A stretch of DNA of 64,000 nt from Halomonas beimenensis (GTDB lineage Bacteria > Pseudomonadota > Gammaproteobacteria > Pseudomonadales > Halomonadaceae): contig NZ_CP021435.1 in the NCBI RefSeq assembly GCF_002549795.1, forward strand, positions 1,550,001 through 1,614,000, written 5' to 3'. Position 1 is the first letter of the stretch; every line of letters starts with the position of its first letter. Shown here in pieces: positions 7,892 through 18,276 of the stretch. The position numbers were made by a program, and so were the translations under genes. The notes beneath the pieces are model-generated. The model was given only the letters and a program-made list of their open reading frames with translations. It was not told the origin of the DNA and made no database searches.

Positions 7892-9042
7892 CGGGGCAGA
7901 CAACGGGGGCCGGCCGGGCCGCCACGGGCTTCTTCTGGCACGAGCGCTGCTTCTGGCACGATCCGGGCGCCATCGGGGTCTTCGCCGCGTCCGGGGCGTT
8001 TCGACAGCCCCAGCCGGCGTCGGAGAGCCCGGAGAGCAAGCGGCGCCTCAAGAACCTGCTGGAGGTGTCCGGGCTCATCGACGAACTCGCGGTGCGCAAG
8101 GCTCCGCCGGCGCCGCGGGCCGATCTCGAGCGCTTCCACACCGGCGCCTACCTGGATGCCCTCGAGGCGGGCGACCGGGATCGGGGCGGGGACGCCGGGG
8201 ACTGTGCGCCCTATCTGCCGGGCAGCCTGGCGGCGGCCCGACAGTCTGCGGGCCTGGCCATCGCCGCCGTGGAGGCCGTGGCCAGCGGGGAGCTGGCCAA
8301 TGCCTATGCCCTGTGCCGGCCGCCCGGGCACCATGCCGAGACCGATCGGGGCCGGGGGTTCTGCCTGCTGGGCAACATCCCGGTCGCGGTGAACCGCGCC
8401 CGGGCCCTGGGCCAGGCAGGACGGGTGGCGATCCTCGACTGGGACGTCCACCACGGCAACGGTCAGCAGTCGGCCTTCTACGACGACCCGGAGGTGTTCA
8501 CGGTCTCGATCCACCAGGCCGGCAACTATCCGCTGGACACCGGCACCTTCGAGGAACAGGGCGAGGGACGGGGGCAGGGCGCCTGCCTCAACCTGCCGCT
8601 GCCGCCCGGCTGCGGCCTGGGCGCCTATGCCCATGCCATGGAGTCCCTGGTCCTGCCGGCCCTGGAGGCCTTCCGGCCGGAGCTCATCGTGGTGGCCTGT
8701 GGCTACGATGCCTGCGCCAAGGATCCGCTGGGCAAGATGCTGCTCAACGGTCGCGCCTTCGGCGAGATGACCCGCCAGTTGATGGCCCTGGCCGAGCGGG
8801 TCTGCGCGGGTCGGCTGGTGATGATCCACGAAGGGGGCTATTCGGAGGGCTACGTCCCCTTCTGCGGTCACGCGGTGCTCCAGGCGCTGGCCGGCAGCGA
8901 TGTCGGCGTACCCGACCCCCAGAACGACGAGATCGCCGCCTGGGGCTACCAGGCCCTGCAGCCCCATCAGCGCGAACTCATCGACGACTGGCGCGACCGC
9001 TGGTTCGCCGCCACTTCCCGGAACAGCGAGAGGGACCCATGA
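7888..9042 (+). CDS. class II HDAC-like deacetylase, second in the operon
   Basis: A 384-residue member of the HDAC superfamily, clearly different from the 344-residue one upstream. It opens with FFWHERCFWHD and carries RPPGHHAETDRGRGFC (catalytic His 148-149), DWDVHHGNGQQ (zinc ligands Asp186 and His188), CGYDACAKDP (Asp274) and HEGGYSEGY. The layout resembles bacterial class II HDAC homologues (HdaH type). Start and stop both overlap neighbours by four bases, so translation is probably coupled. The operon thus has two deacetylases of different subfamilies, which suggests two acylated substrates or two steps. Confidence 0.82.
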   Translation: MTGQTTGAGRAATGFFWHERCFWHDPGAIGVFAASGAFRQPQPASESPESKRRLKNLLEVSGLIDELAVRKAPPAPRADLERFHTGAYLDALEAGDRDRGGDAGDCAPYLPGSLAAARQSAGLAIAAVEAVASGELANAYALCRPPGHHAETDRGRGFCLLGNIPVAVNRARALGQAGRVAILDWDVHHGNGQQSAFYDDPEVFTVSIHQAGNYPLDTGTFEEQGEGRGQGACLNLPLPPGCGLGAYAHAMESLVLPALEAFRPELIVVACGYDACAKDPLGKMLLNGRAFGEMTRQLMALAERVCAGRLVMIHEGGYSEGYVPFCGHAVLQALAGSDVGVPDPQNDEIAAWGYQALQPHQRELIDDWRDRWFAATSRNSERDP

Positions 9043-10010
9043 CGCCCCTGTACGATCGTGACGGCTGGCTCTGGCAGGACGGCGACTGGCTGCCCTGGCG
9101 CGAGGCCAGGACCCATCTGCTGACCCATACCCTGCACTACGGCATGGGCTGCTTCGAGGGCGTGCGCGCCTACCAGGGCCCGGACGGCCGCCCCGCCTTG
9201 TTCCGGGTCGCCGCACATACCCGGCGGCTGCTCGACAGTGCCCATGCCCTGGACATTCCGCTGACCTTCGATGCCGAGGCACTGATCGACGCCCAGCGCC
9301 AGTGCCTGACCCGCAATGGCCTGACCAACGCCTACCTCAAGCCCACCGTCTACCTCGGTTCCGAGGGGCTCGGGTTGCGGGCGAAGGGGCTGACCACCCA
9401 CGTGATGATCGCCGCCTGGGACCTGGGCGACTACGTCTCGCCGGAGGCGGCCTGCATCGGCCTGCGGGCGTTGACCTCTTCCTGGGCGCGCCACCACGTC
9501 AACATCAGCCTGTGTCGCGCCAAGACCAACGGCCACTACGTGAACTCGATGCTGGCGCTGAACACGGCGGTGAAGGCGGGCTTCGACGAGACCCTGATGC
9601 TCGACCCGGAGGGCTACGTGGCCGAGGCCTCGGCGGCCAACGTCTTCCTGCTGCGGGACGGCGCCCTGCATACGCCGGAGATCACTTCCTGCCTGCAGGG
9701 CATCACCCGCGACAGCGTCATTCGCCTGGCCCGGGAGCGGCTCGGCCTGGAGGTGGTGGAGCGGCGCATCACCCGGGACGAGCTGTACACCGCCGACGAG
9801 GCCTTCCTCACCGGCACCGCCGCGGAGATCCTTCCGCTGCGCGAGCTCGACGGCCGGCATGTCGGAGGAAGGGCGGGGGCGCCGCCCCCCGGGGAGCCGA
9901 TCCCGGCCGACTCGGTGACGGCCCGCCTGCAGGGGCTCTATCGCCGGGTCACCCGCGGCGAGATGGGGGATGACCTGGCGGGCTACGGCGATTGGCTGAC
10001 CCCGGCCTGA
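9039..10010 (+). CDS. branched-chain-type class IV aminotransferase
   Basis: A 323-residue fold-type IV PLP aminotransferase. It has LHYGMGCFEGVRAY (residues 32-45), the PLP-binding Lys162 in CRAKTNGHYVNS and EASAANVFLL, all IlvE-like. As the last gene of the operon, with its start overlapping the deacetylase stop, it probably transaminates the freed amine or amino acid rather than serving valine/leucine synthesis. That is inference from context. It could equally be called ilvE or a D-amino-acid aminotransferase relative by similarity alone. It ends three bases from a convergent gene with no hairpin visible between them. Confidence 0.8.
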   Translation: MTPLYDRDGWLWQDGDWLPWREARTHLLTHTLHYGMGCFEGVRAYQGPDGRPALFRVAAHTRRLLDSAHALDIPLTFDAEALIDAQRQCLTRNGLTNAYLKPTVYLGSEGLGLRAKGLTTHVMIAAWDLGDYVSPEAACIGLRALTSSWARHHVNISLCRAKTNGHYVNSMLALNTAVKAGFDETLMLDPEGYVAEASAANVFLLRDGALHTPEITSCLQGITRDSVIRLARERLGLEVVERRITRDELYTADEAFLTGTAAEILPLRELDGRHVGGRAGAPPPGEPIPADSVTARLQGLYRRVTRGEMGDDLAGYGDWLTPA

Positions 10011-10013
10011 GGC

Positions 10014-10493
10014 TCAATGCTTGCGGGCCACCAGCCAGTGGGTGACGCCCAGCGCCAGCACCACGGCGGCGATGGCGAAGACGTACTCGGCGGCGATGGT
10101 GTCGATGTCCAGCACGATCACCTTCCGGGCGATGGCCATCAGCGCCGTGGCGATCACCAGCTGGATGGGCAGCACGTTGGTGCCGAGGTACAGCCGGATG
10201 TTGATGAAGATCTCGATGGCGATCAGCACCACCATGAAGGCGCCGAACAGCCGGAAGATGTCGCCGACCTCGAGCAGCAGGAAGGGGGGCTGGATCAGCT
10301 GCTGGTAGAGGACGTAGACGACGTCGAAGATGCCCCAGATGATCACCCCCACCATCAGCACCGCCAGCACCTTGACGCCGACGCGGATGATGCGGTGCAG
10401 GATGCCGATCAGCGGATCCTCGTGCTCCTCGGGCAACTCGTCATGGAGCAGCTGAAGGCGTTTGTGCTTGTTGTCCTCGGGCTCCGTGCTCAT
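10014..10493 (-). CDS. PsiE-like membrane protein
   Basis: A 159-residue protein with a charged N-terminus (MSTEPEDNKHKR) and four hydrophobic helices (about 38-60, 75-95, 105-122, 130-155). It has the IEIFINIRLYL and ARKVIVLD segments that I associate with the phosphate-starvation-inducible PsiE family. The start is set by AGGAGA seven bases before the ATG. The longer upstream reading is rejected because it crosses a terminator. Its biochemical role is not known. Confidence 0.7.
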   Translation of the reverse strand: MSTEPEDNKHKRLQLLHDELPEEHEDPLIGILHRIIRVGVKVLAVLMVGVIIWGIFDVVYVLYQQLIQPPFLLLEVGDIFRLFGAFMVVLIAIEIFINIRLYLGTNVLPIQLVIATALMAIARKVIVLDIDTIAAEYVFAIAAVVLALGVTHWLVARKH

Positions 10494-10550
10494 GGCGTCT
10501 CTCCTGTCCGGCATCGGGCTCACTTTGCCATTTCGCGGGTCCCGGGCCAA

Positions 10551-10581
10551 TAAAAACGCCACGACGCCGGGCGTCGTGGCG
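10551..10581 (-). terminator. Rho-independent terminator after trmJ
   Basis: CGCCACGACGCC and GGCGTCGTGGCG form a perfect 12-bp inverted repeat. On the minus strand it is followed by TTTTTA. It lies between the trmJ stop and the PsiE-like gene's ribosome site, so it separates these two minus-strand units. Confidence 0.8.
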
Positions 10582-10769
10582 ATAGTGCAAGACCTCCATG
10601 AGCATCGTCCCGATGCCGCGACCGGCTTCCCTGAGGGGCATCCTGCTCCTGGCGTCCCTGTCAGGCGAGGGGCAGTGTCCCTTGCCCGATCCCATCATGG
10701 GATAAGGGTAGCATGCCCCGTGTACGTGACGACGGGATGTCGTCGACGTGACGATTTCCTGATGCCGTC

Positions 10770-11504
10770 TCAGGGGGCGTTCCGGTCCCTTTCCAGCGAA
10801 CTCAACAGGCCACGCAGCAGCGACAGCTCCTTGCGCGAGGGCTGCGCCCGGGCGAACAGGGCCTGGAGCTGCTCCTCGGTGCGGGCGTGGGGCTGGGTGA
10901 CAAAGCCGCTCGCGCGCATCACCCTGGCGAGATGGTCATGGAAATGCCCCAGTTGCGCCCGGGTCGGTGGGCGGTCATGGGACGGGCGAGGCATCCGGAA
11001 GTCGCTCTCGGGGCGTTGCCGCCAGGCCCGGAAGACCTCGTAGGCCAGCACCTGGACGGCCTGGGAGAGGTTGAGGATGCCGTAGTCCGGATTGGCGGGA
11101 ATGCTCACCTGATGGCTGCAGTGGCGGATCTCGTCGTTGGTCAGCCCGAAGCGTTCGCGGCCGAACACCAGCGCCACGGGATCGTCCACGGCGTTGGCCA
11201 CCAGGGTCTCGGCCATGTCCGCGGGCTCGTCGAAGTGAGGCAGCGGCAGGCTGCGCAGCCGGGCGCTGGCCCCCACCACCTGCACGCAATCGTGCACCGC
11301 CTCCGTCAGCGAGCCCACCACCCGGGCATTGTCGACCAGGTCCTCGGCGCCCGCGGCCAGTCGGGTGGCCTCCGGATCCGGGAAGCATCGGGGGGTCACC
11401 AGCACCAGGTTGTCGAGGCCCATGGTCTTCATGGCCCGGGCCGAGGCGCCGATATTGCCGGGGTGGTAGGTCTGGACGAGGACGATGCGGATATTGGGCA
11501 GCAT
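10770..11504 (-). CDS. trmJ: tRNA (cytidine/uridine-2'-O-)-methyltransferase TrmJ
   Basis: A 244-residue SPOUT methyltransferase that 2'-O-methylates position 32 in the anticodon loop of several tRNAs. It starts IRIVLVQTYHPGNIGASARAMK, the motif typical of TrmJ. The C-terminal knotted SAM site has ALVFGRERFGLTNDEI, then IPANPDYGILNLSQAVQ. The start at 11504 gives the usual family length. The reading frame extends about 38 codons further into non-conserved sequence and is not used. The gene follows groL on the same strand but is separated by a terminator and a repeat array. Confidence 0.88.
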   Translation of the reverse strand: MLPNIRIVLVQTYHPGNIGASARAMKTMGLDNLVLVTPRCFPDPEATRLAAGAEDLVDNARVVGSLTEAVHDCVQVVGASARLRSLPLPHFDEPADMAETLVANAVDDPVALVFGRERFGLTNDEIRHCSHQVSIPANPDYGILNLSQAVQVLAYEVFRAWRQRPESDFRMPRPSHDRPPTRAQLGHFHDHLARVMRASGFVTQPHARTEEQLQALFARAQPSRKELSLLRGLLSSLERDRNAP

Positions 11505-11670
11505 GGGGTTTCGGGAAGACCTGGTGATGAGAGGAGTCGAGGCGGGTATCCTATCGCGCCAAGCGCCCTTCGGGCAGCTACAAACCACTAGGAACAAGCT
11601 ACAAGCCACAAGGAGCAAGCTACAAGGAAACCCCTTGTCGCTTGTCTCAGGTGGGCATCACACTGCCTTG

Positions 11671-11777
11671 CAGCTTGCAGCTTGCAGCTTGCAGCTTGCA
11701 GCTTGCAGCTTGCAGCTTGCAGCTTGCAGCTTGCAGCTTGCAGCTTGCAGCTTGCAGCTTGCAGCTTGCAGCTTGCA
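11671..11777. repeat. heptamer tandem array, about 15 copies of CAGCTTG
   Basis: Fifteen uninterrupted copies of the 7-bp unit CAGCTTG, with no variant that I can see, fill the groL-trmJ spacer and stop right at the groL terminator. On the other side (about 11577-11650), degenerate units of the opposite orientation occur (AAGCTACAAG, ACAAGG...CCTTGT). The array could therefore fold back on them as a long imperfect stem. The spacer between trmJ and groL (11505-11842) holds no gene. Confidence 0.9.
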
Positions 11778-11810
11778 AAAAGCCCCCCACCGGTCTCCCG
11801 GCGGGGGGCT
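11777..11810 (-). terminator. Rho-independent terminator of groES-groEL
   Basis: AGCCCCCCACCGG and CCGGCGGGGGGCT pair with a single mismatch around a TCT loop. Read on the minus strand the stem is followed by TTTTTG. It lies 33 bases past the groL stop. Confidence 0.85.
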
Positions 11811-11842
11811 CGATCAGGCTAGGCCTGGAGGCGGGGGCGTGA

Positions 11843-13519
<1,677 letters not shown>

Positions 13520-13549
13520 TCAGATTCGAGCGGTAGGAGCGGTCGCGAC

Positions 13550-13843
13550 TCAGCCTTCGACGACGGCCAGGATGTCGGACTCGCTCATGATCAGCACTTC
13601 CTCGCCGTCGATCTTCTGCTTCTCGACGCCGAAGCCATCCTTGAAGATCACGGTGTCACCGACCTTCACGTCGAGCGGGCGCACGTCGCCGCTTTCCAGA
13701 ATCCGGCCGTTGCCGACGGCGAGGACCTCGCCACGAGTCGGCTTTTCCTGGGCGCTGCCCGGGAGCACGATGCCGCCTGCGGTTTTCTGCTCTTCTTCAA
13801 CGCGACGGATGACGACGCGATCGTGCAAGGGACGGATGTTCAT
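13550..13843 (-). CDS. groS: 10-kDa co-chaperonin GroES
   Basis: A 97-residue GroES that caps the GroEL ring. It starts [14 protein letters not shown], has the mobile-loop region [10 protein letters not shown]-like ([15 protein letters not shown], residues 21-35) and [15 protein letters not shown] at the end. It is the first gene of the groES-groEL operon, preceded by a long leader of about 150 bases from the predicted heat-shock promoter. Confidence 0.97.
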   Translation of the reverse strand: MNIRPLHDRVVIRRVEEEQKTAGGIVLPGSAQEKPTRGEVLAVGNGRILESGDVRPLDVKVGDTVIFKDGFGVEKQKIDGEEVLIMSESDILAVVEG

Positions 13844-13993
13844 TGCTCACGTTCTCCTGATGGTTTGCTGTGCCGGGCGTCGCGGCCACGGCGGGTTTTC
13901 CTCATCAACCCGCAGATCTCTCTGCGGGGTGAAGGCACACGCCTTCCGTGTGGATGACCCCGACGGGCGGGGTCGAAGCTCGTTGCTGACGGA

Positions 13994-14022
13994 TAAGTGG
14001 GGCTGGCCAATGAGGTTTCAAG
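13994..14022 (-). promoter_or_regulatory. sigma-32 heat-shock promoter of groES-groEL
   Basis: On the minus strand, CTTGAAA (14022-14016) is followed after 13 bases by CCCCACTTA (14002-13994). This is very close to the RpoH consensus CTTGAAA / CCCCATNTA with its 13-14 base spacer. It points into groES and lies about 150 bases upstream of its start codon. Confidence 0.85.
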
Positions 14023-14048
14023 GCCCCCCGGGAAAAAATTTTTCCTCT

Positions 14049-14567
14049 TCAGCCCCGCCTCTCGTCATGGGCGATGAAGTCGCCTTCCAGCGGCGTCTCC
14101 TGCTCGCCATCCCGGGACGTCTCGGCGGTCGTGTCCCGTTCGCTGCCGGCCTGCTGCCAGTCCGCGTCCCGTCCCTGGCGGGGACGATAGGCGCCGGCCT
14201 GGACATGCACGCCCTGCAGGCGCAGCCCGAGCCGGCCGAGCAGCTTGCCGAGCAGGCGGCGGGCATCCGGGATCAGGCACATGAAGCCCAGGGCATCGGA
14301 GAGGAAGCCGGGAGCCATCAGCAGGGCGCCGCCGAAGATCAGCGCCGCCCCCGTGAGCAGCTCGCCGGAAGGCAGCTCCCCTCGAGCCATGCGTTCCTGG
14401 GCCCGGGCGAAGGTGGCGACGCCTTCGCGGCGGATCAGGTGCAGGCCGAGGAAGCCCGTGGCCAGGACCAGGGCCAGGGTGGTCAGCAGCCCGATGTGGC
14501 TGCCGACGGTGAAGAGCAGGACGAAATCCAGCAGGGCGAAGACGGTGAAGAGGGCGAGAAAGGGCAT
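14049..14567 (-). CDS. fxsA: FxsA-family membrane protein
   Basis: A 172-residue cytoplasmic-membrane protein with helices at about 2-20, 24-45 and 70-100, then a hydrophilic tail with Arg, Asp and Glu. The segment [20 protein letters not shown] (residues 68-87) is the family signature. In E. coli FxsA suppresses F-plasmid exclusion of phage T7, and its normal role is unclear. GGAG precedes the ATG at 14567. It sits next to groES-groEL, an arrangement also seen in E. coli, but here it lies upstream of the heat-shock promoter on the same strand. Confidence 0.85.
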   Translation of the reverse strand: MPFLALFTVFALLDFVLLFTVGSHIGLLTTLALVLATGFLGLHLIRREGVATFARAQERMARGELPSGELLTGAALIFGGALLMAPGFLSDALGFMCLIPDARRLLGKLLGRLGLRLQGVHVQAGAYRPRQGRDADWQQAGSERDTTAETSRDGEQETPLEGDFIAHDERRG

Positions 14568-14759
14568 GAGGACTCCGCTGTGACGATTGCCGCAGACGTG
14601 GGGGCGGCCCACGAGAAAATCAAGTCTCGTCCGGGACACGACCAAGGCCGCATGTCGCCCTTGCGCAGACCCGGTAGAATCATCAATCAAACGATTGTTC
14701 GTGTCGGTCGTGGCGAGCACCCGTGCCCACCCCGCGCCGCCCTTGTCTGGAGGACCGCT

Positions 14760-15521
14760 ATGCAACTCGACAACGCCCTCATCGCCATCACTGGCGGCGC
14801 CCGGGGCCGAGGGCTGGCCATGGCCGAGCACCTGGGGCAGCAGGGCGCGAGCCTGGCCCTGCTCGACCGGGATGGCGAGAGCCTGGAGGCCGCGGTGGGT
14901 CGGCTGGCCGAGAAGGGCCTCAAGGCACGCGGCTTCGTCGTCGACGTGGCCGACGAACGCTCGGTGCGTGAGGCCTTCGCCGCCGTCGCGGATGCCCTGG
15001 GTCCCCTCGATGGCCTGGTCAACAATGCCGGCATCGTGCGGGATGGGCTGCTGGTCAAGGCCCGGGACGGCCAGGTTCAGGACACCATGTCGTTGGCCGA
15101 GTGGCAGCAGGTCATCGACGTCAACCTCACCGGCGTCTTCCTGTGTGGGCGGGAGGCGGCAAGCCGCATGATCGAGGACGGGCGAGCGGGCGTGATCGTC
15201 AACATCTCCAGCGTGGTGCGACACGGCAACATCGGGCAGAGCAACTATGCGGCGGCCAAGGCCGGCGTGGCGTCACTGACCGTGACCTGGGCCCAGGAGC
15301 TGGCCCGTCATGGAATCCGGGTGGGTGCGGTGGCGCCGGGCTTCATCGACACCGAGATGACCGCGGCGATCCGGGAGGACATGCGCGAACGCCTTAAGGC
15401 TCGTGTTCCCCTGGGGCGGATGGGCCAGCCCGATGACATCGCCGAAGGCGTGGCCTTCATCCTCGCCAACGACTACTTCACCGGGCGGGTCCTGGAGTGC
15501 GACGGCGGGCTCAGGCTCTGA
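14760..15521 (+). CDS. SDR-family oxidoreductase, FabG-like
   Basis: A 253-residue short-chain dehydrogenase/reductase. It has the cofactor motif [10 protein letters not shown] (11-20), NNAG (88-91), the catalytic Ser150/151, Tyr163 and Lys167 (NYAAAK) and the C-terminal [12 protein letters not shown]. It resembles 3-oxoacyl-ACP reductases, but the gene is alone and outside any fatty-acid cluster. The variant glycine motif GGARGRG also differs from classical FabG, so the substrate is open. The ATG at 14760 follows TGGAGGACC. An inverted repeat CTGATCCC/GGGATCAG spans its stop and that of the convergent gene and may terminate both. Confidence 0.8.
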   Translation: MQLDNALIAITGGARGRGLAMAEHLGQQGASLALLDRDGESLEAAVGRLAEKGLKARGFVVDVADERSVREAFAAVADALGPLDGLVNNAGIVRDGLLVKARDGQVQDTMSLAEWQQVIDVNLTGVFLCGREAASRMIEDGRAGVIVNISSVVRHGNIGQSNYAAAKAGVASLTVTWAQELARHGIRVGAVAPGFIDTEMTAAIREDMRERLKARVPLGRMGQPDDIAEGVAFILANDYFTGRVLECDGGLRL

Positions 15522-15547
15522 TCCCGTCGTCGCCCGGTGCGGGGGGA

Positions 15548-15826
15548 TCAGAAGGTGACTTGGTCGGCCAGTCCCTCCACGGTCGCCTCGCCGATGCCGC
15601 TGACCCGGGTCAGGTCGGCGGCGGCGGCATAGGGGCCGTTGGCCTCGCGATCCTCGACGATCGCCGCCGCCTTCGCCTCTCCGATGCCCGGCAGTTCGGC
15701 CAGCAGGGCCGCATCGGCGGTGTTGACGTTGATCGGTGGCGCCTCCTGGCCGAGGGCCGGGCCGGCCAGGCCGAGCAGCAGGACCAGGCCGAGGGGGGCG
15801 AGATATCCTTTGCGGAAGGTCGTCAT
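15548..15826 (-). CDS. ComEA-like helix-hairpin-helix protein
   Basis: A 92-residue protein with a signal peptide (likely cleavage after ALG, near residue 26). A double helix-hairpin-helix domain follows: INVNTADAALLAELPGIGEAKAAAIV and then DLTRVSGIGEATVEGL. This is the DNA-binding module of ComEA, the periplasmic DNA receptor in natural transformation, but short single-gene versions are widespread and often not proven to act in competence. No other competence genes are adjacent. Confidence 0.82.
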   Translation of the reverse strand: MTTFRKGYLAPLGLVLLLGLAGPALGQEAPPINVNTADAALLAELPGIGEAKAAAIVEDREANGPYAAAADLTRVSGIGEATVEGLADQVTF

Positions 15827-16030
15827 GGTGTCTCTCCTTGTGAGTGGCCGGGGTGGCGGGCGCCATGGCGCCTGGTTTCAGGCTAGTGTCGGCCAGGGGA
15901 GGGCGGGGTCGGCCATCGCCGCATTCGGGCATCCGTGATCGCCGCCACGTCCCTGACGTGATTCGCGCCATGCGCCACGGGGCATGGCTGATATACTGCG
16001 CGGGTCCAATCCACTCGCCAGGAGCTCGCC

Positions 16031-16732
16031 GTGTCCGTTGCGTCACCCTTGATCATCGCCCTCGATTACTCGTCCCTGGATGCCGCCCTGTGCATGGCCG
16101 ATCGGCTCGATCCGGCGCGCTGCCGGCTGAAGGTCGGCAAGGAGCTGTTCACCCGCAGCGGGCCCGACGTCCTCGAGGCCCTGCATGGACGCGGCTTCGA
16201 GGTGTTCCTGGACCTCAAGTTCCATGACATCCCCAACACGGTGGCGGGAGCGGTCCAGGCTGCCGCCGAACAGGGGGTATGGATGGTCAACGTCCATGCC
16301 GGCGGGGGGCGCCGGATGATGGAGGCCGCCAAGGAGCGGCTGGTGCGCCAGGGCCTGTCCACCCAGCTGATCGCGGTGACCGTGCTGACCAGCATGGCGG
16401 CCGAGGACCTGGCGGAGGTGGGCGTCTCGGTGTCGCCTGCCGAACAGGTGGAGCGCCTGGCGGCCCTGGCCCGGGACAGCGGCATGGATGGCGTGGTGTG
16501 TTCGGCCCAGGAGGCCGCCCGTTTGCGGGTCCTGTGCGGCGACGACTTTCTCAAGGTCACCCCCGGCATTCGCCCCGCCGCGGCCCAGGCAGGCGACCAG
16601 CGTCGCGTCATGACCCCTGGCGAGGCCGTGGCCGCGGGCAGTACCCACCTGGTGGTGGGGCGGCCGGTCACCCAGGCCGACGATCCGATGGCGGCCCTGG
16701 CGGCCATTGAGGCGGAGCTCGCCGCCGGGTGA
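16031..16732 (+). CDS. pyrF: orotidine 5'-phosphate decarboxylase
   Basis: A 233-residue decarboxylase that makes UMP from OMP, the last step of de novo pyrimidine synthesis. The catalytic DxKxxDI motif is present ([10 protein letters not shown], Asp61, Lys63, Asp66), and the phosphate-binding end [12 protein letters not shown] is intact. It begins with GTG preceded by CAGGAG. The gene is convergent with lapB, with a gap of only six bases between the two stops. Confidence 0.95.
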   Translation: MSVASPLIIALDYSSLDAALCMADRLDPARCRLKVGKELFTRSGPDVLEALHGRGFEVFLDLKFHDIPNTVAGAVQAAAEQGVWMVNVHAGGGRRMMEAAKERLVRQGLSTQLIAVTVLTSMAAEDLAEVGVSVSPAEQVERLAALARDSGMDGVVCSAQEAARLRVLCGDDFLKVTPGIRPAAAQAGDQRRVMTPGEAVAAGSTHLVVGRPVTQADDPMAALAAIEAELAAG

Positions 16733-16738
16733 GCGGCC

Positions 16739-17923
16739 TCACTCCCCTTCGATGCCGGTGATCGGCTTGGTGGTGCCCCAGCTGCGGCAGCGGGGGCACT
16801 GCCAGTGGAGCTGCTCGCCGCTGAAGCCGCAGCGTCGGCAGCGGTGTCGCGGCAGGGCGTCGAGCAGCGTGCGGGTGTGGCGCTGAAGCAGCTCGATGCG
16901 TTCCCGCTCGCCCTCGCCGGCATGCTGCCGATAGAGCCGCATGAGATAGTCCACCGCCCCGAGACTCGGGGCGCGGTCGAGTTGCTCGGCGAGTAGTCCC
17001 AGGGCCTCCCCCGAGTCGCCATGGTGTCGCCGCAGGGTGTCGGCGAGCAGGATGATGACGCTGGTGTAGGGAGCGACCTCGAGCAACGCCTCGAGGTGGC
17101 GAATCAGGCCTTCCTCTTCGTCCAGCAGCCGGTAGGCCCGGCCGAGCGGCTCCAGCAGGGTGGGGATGAAGGCCTTGTCCTGCTCGGGAATTCGCTCGAG
17201 GACCCGAATCGCCTGGCGGTAGTGCCCGGTGTCGAGCTCCATTTCCGCGAGCAGCAGGTTGGCCCGCACGCAACGGGCATCCGTGGCCAGGGCTTGCTTG
17301 AGATGGCGTCGCGCCGGCACCGGACTCGCCGAGCGACGTTCCTGCTCGGCGAGCTCGCACAGCCAGTGGGCGGCGGCGCGACGGATATCGTCGTGGCGGC
17401 GGACCAGGTGAGGTTGGGCCACCTCGAGCGCCTGCTGGTATTCCCCTTCCCGCTCCAGCAGGTCGACGAGCAGGTGACGAGCCGTCTGGCGCAGCTCCTC
17501 GTGGAGGCCGTCCCTGATCAGGGTCTGGAGCAGCCGCTCGGCCCGGTCGAGCAGGCCCAGCTGCAGGAAGTCCCGGGCCAGTTCCAGCTGGACGCGTTCG
17601 CCCTGGTCGCCGCTGAGCGTGGGGCGGGCCAGCAGGTTCTGGTGGATCTTCACCGCCCGATCCGCCTCGCCGCGGGTGCGGAAGAGGTTGCCCAGGGCGA
17701 TATGGGTCTCGATGGTGTCGCTGTTCACCTCGAGCGCGCCGATGAAGGTCTCGATGGCGCGGTCCTGCTGATCGTTGAGCAGGTAGTTCAGGCCCACGAA
17801 GTAATCGCGGGACAGGGCGGGGGAAGGAGAGGGGGCATTCGGGCCCCGCCGTTCGCGGCGGCCCAGCCACCAGCCGATGGCGACCGCTGCCAACAACAGG
17901 GCCAGCAGCAGAACATCGGGCAT
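16739..17923 (-). CDS. lapB: lipopolysaccharide assembly protein LapB
   Basis: A 394-residue protein with one N-terminal membrane helix (about 3-19), a long series of TPR helices (about 40-345) and a C-terminal rubredoxin-like metal knuckle (Cys362, 365, 376 and 379 in CRRC...CPRC). LapB anchors at the inner membrane and promotes FtsH-dependent turnover of LpxC, which balances LPS and phospholipid synthesis. It lies two bases after lapA, so they are co-translated. The frame runs open much further upstream but that part is antisense or overlapping noise. Confidence 0.93.
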   Translation of the reverse strand: MPDVLLLALLLAAVAIGWWLGRRERRGPNAPSPSPALSRDYFVGLNYLLNDQQDRAIETFIGALEVNSDTIETHIALGNLFRTRGEADRAVKIHQNLLARPTLSGDQGERVQLELARDFLQLGLLDRAERLLQTLIRDGLHEELRQTARHLLVDLLEREGEYQQALEVAQPHLVRRHDDIRRAAAHWLCELAEQERRSASPVPARRHLKQALATDARCVRANLLLAEMELDTGHYRQAIRVLERIPEQDKAFIPTLLEPLGRAYRLLDEEEGLIRHLEALLEVAPYTSVIILLADTLRRHHGDSGEALGLLAEQLDRAPSLGAVDYLMRLYRQHAGEGERERIELLQRHTRTLLDALPRHRCRRCGFSGEQLHWQCPRCRSWGTTKPITGIEGE

Positions 17924-17925
17924 CG

Positions 17926-18231
17926 TCAGGGAAGTTCCTTCATCTCCTGAATGCGCAGCTTGTCGAGCTCCTTGCGCTGTTGCTGGTTGTGGCGCTGGGC
18001 GCGGGTCAGCAGCGCGCGCAGGCGCAGGTAGACGCCGCTCATGGCCAGCATGCCCATCAGCACCCCGACGGCCAGGCTGGCCAGCAGCCAGAGGGAGAGC
18101 GAGGCCGGGGGAAGCTCGATCCAGATCAGGTTGAGGGGGATCGCCTGCTGGTTGTTGACGGCGAAGAGGATGCCGACGAGCAGCACCACCAGCAGGATGA
18201 TGGCCAGGATCAGGCCTTTGAGCCAACGCAT
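17926..18231 (-). CDS. lapA: LapA-domain membrane protein
   Basis: A 101-residue protein with two membrane helices (about 4-24 and 46-66) and a charged coiled-coil tail (RLRALLTRAQRHNQQQRKEL). It has the LapA/DUF1049 pattern with FAVNNQQAIPLNL between the helices. It works with LapB in LPS assembly control. It is 45 bases downstream of ihfB and immediately upstream of lapB, the order found in many gammaproteobacteria. Confidence 0.92.
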   Translation of the reverse strand: MRWLKGLILAIILLVVLLVGILFAVNNQQAIPLNLIWIELPPASLSLWLLASLAVGVLMGMLAMSGVYLRLRALLTRAQRHNQQQRKELDKLRIQEMKELP

Positions 18232-18276
18232 GTGCGAGTTCCCGTATCGAGTTGGAGGAGTGGAGGGGGGCTTGCG

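Noticed and set aside
9300-9980. Second-frame ORF inside the aminotransferase gene
   Set aside because: It has no recognisable motif and the aminotransferase frame carries all conserved residues.
11671-11777. Possible CRISPR array
   Set aside because: The units are 7 bp and contiguous, with no spacers and no cas genes nearby.
14568-15224. Long minus-strand extension of fxsA across the SDR gene
   Set aside because: It is antisense to the conserved SDR, and FxsA has a clear start with a ribosome site at 14567.
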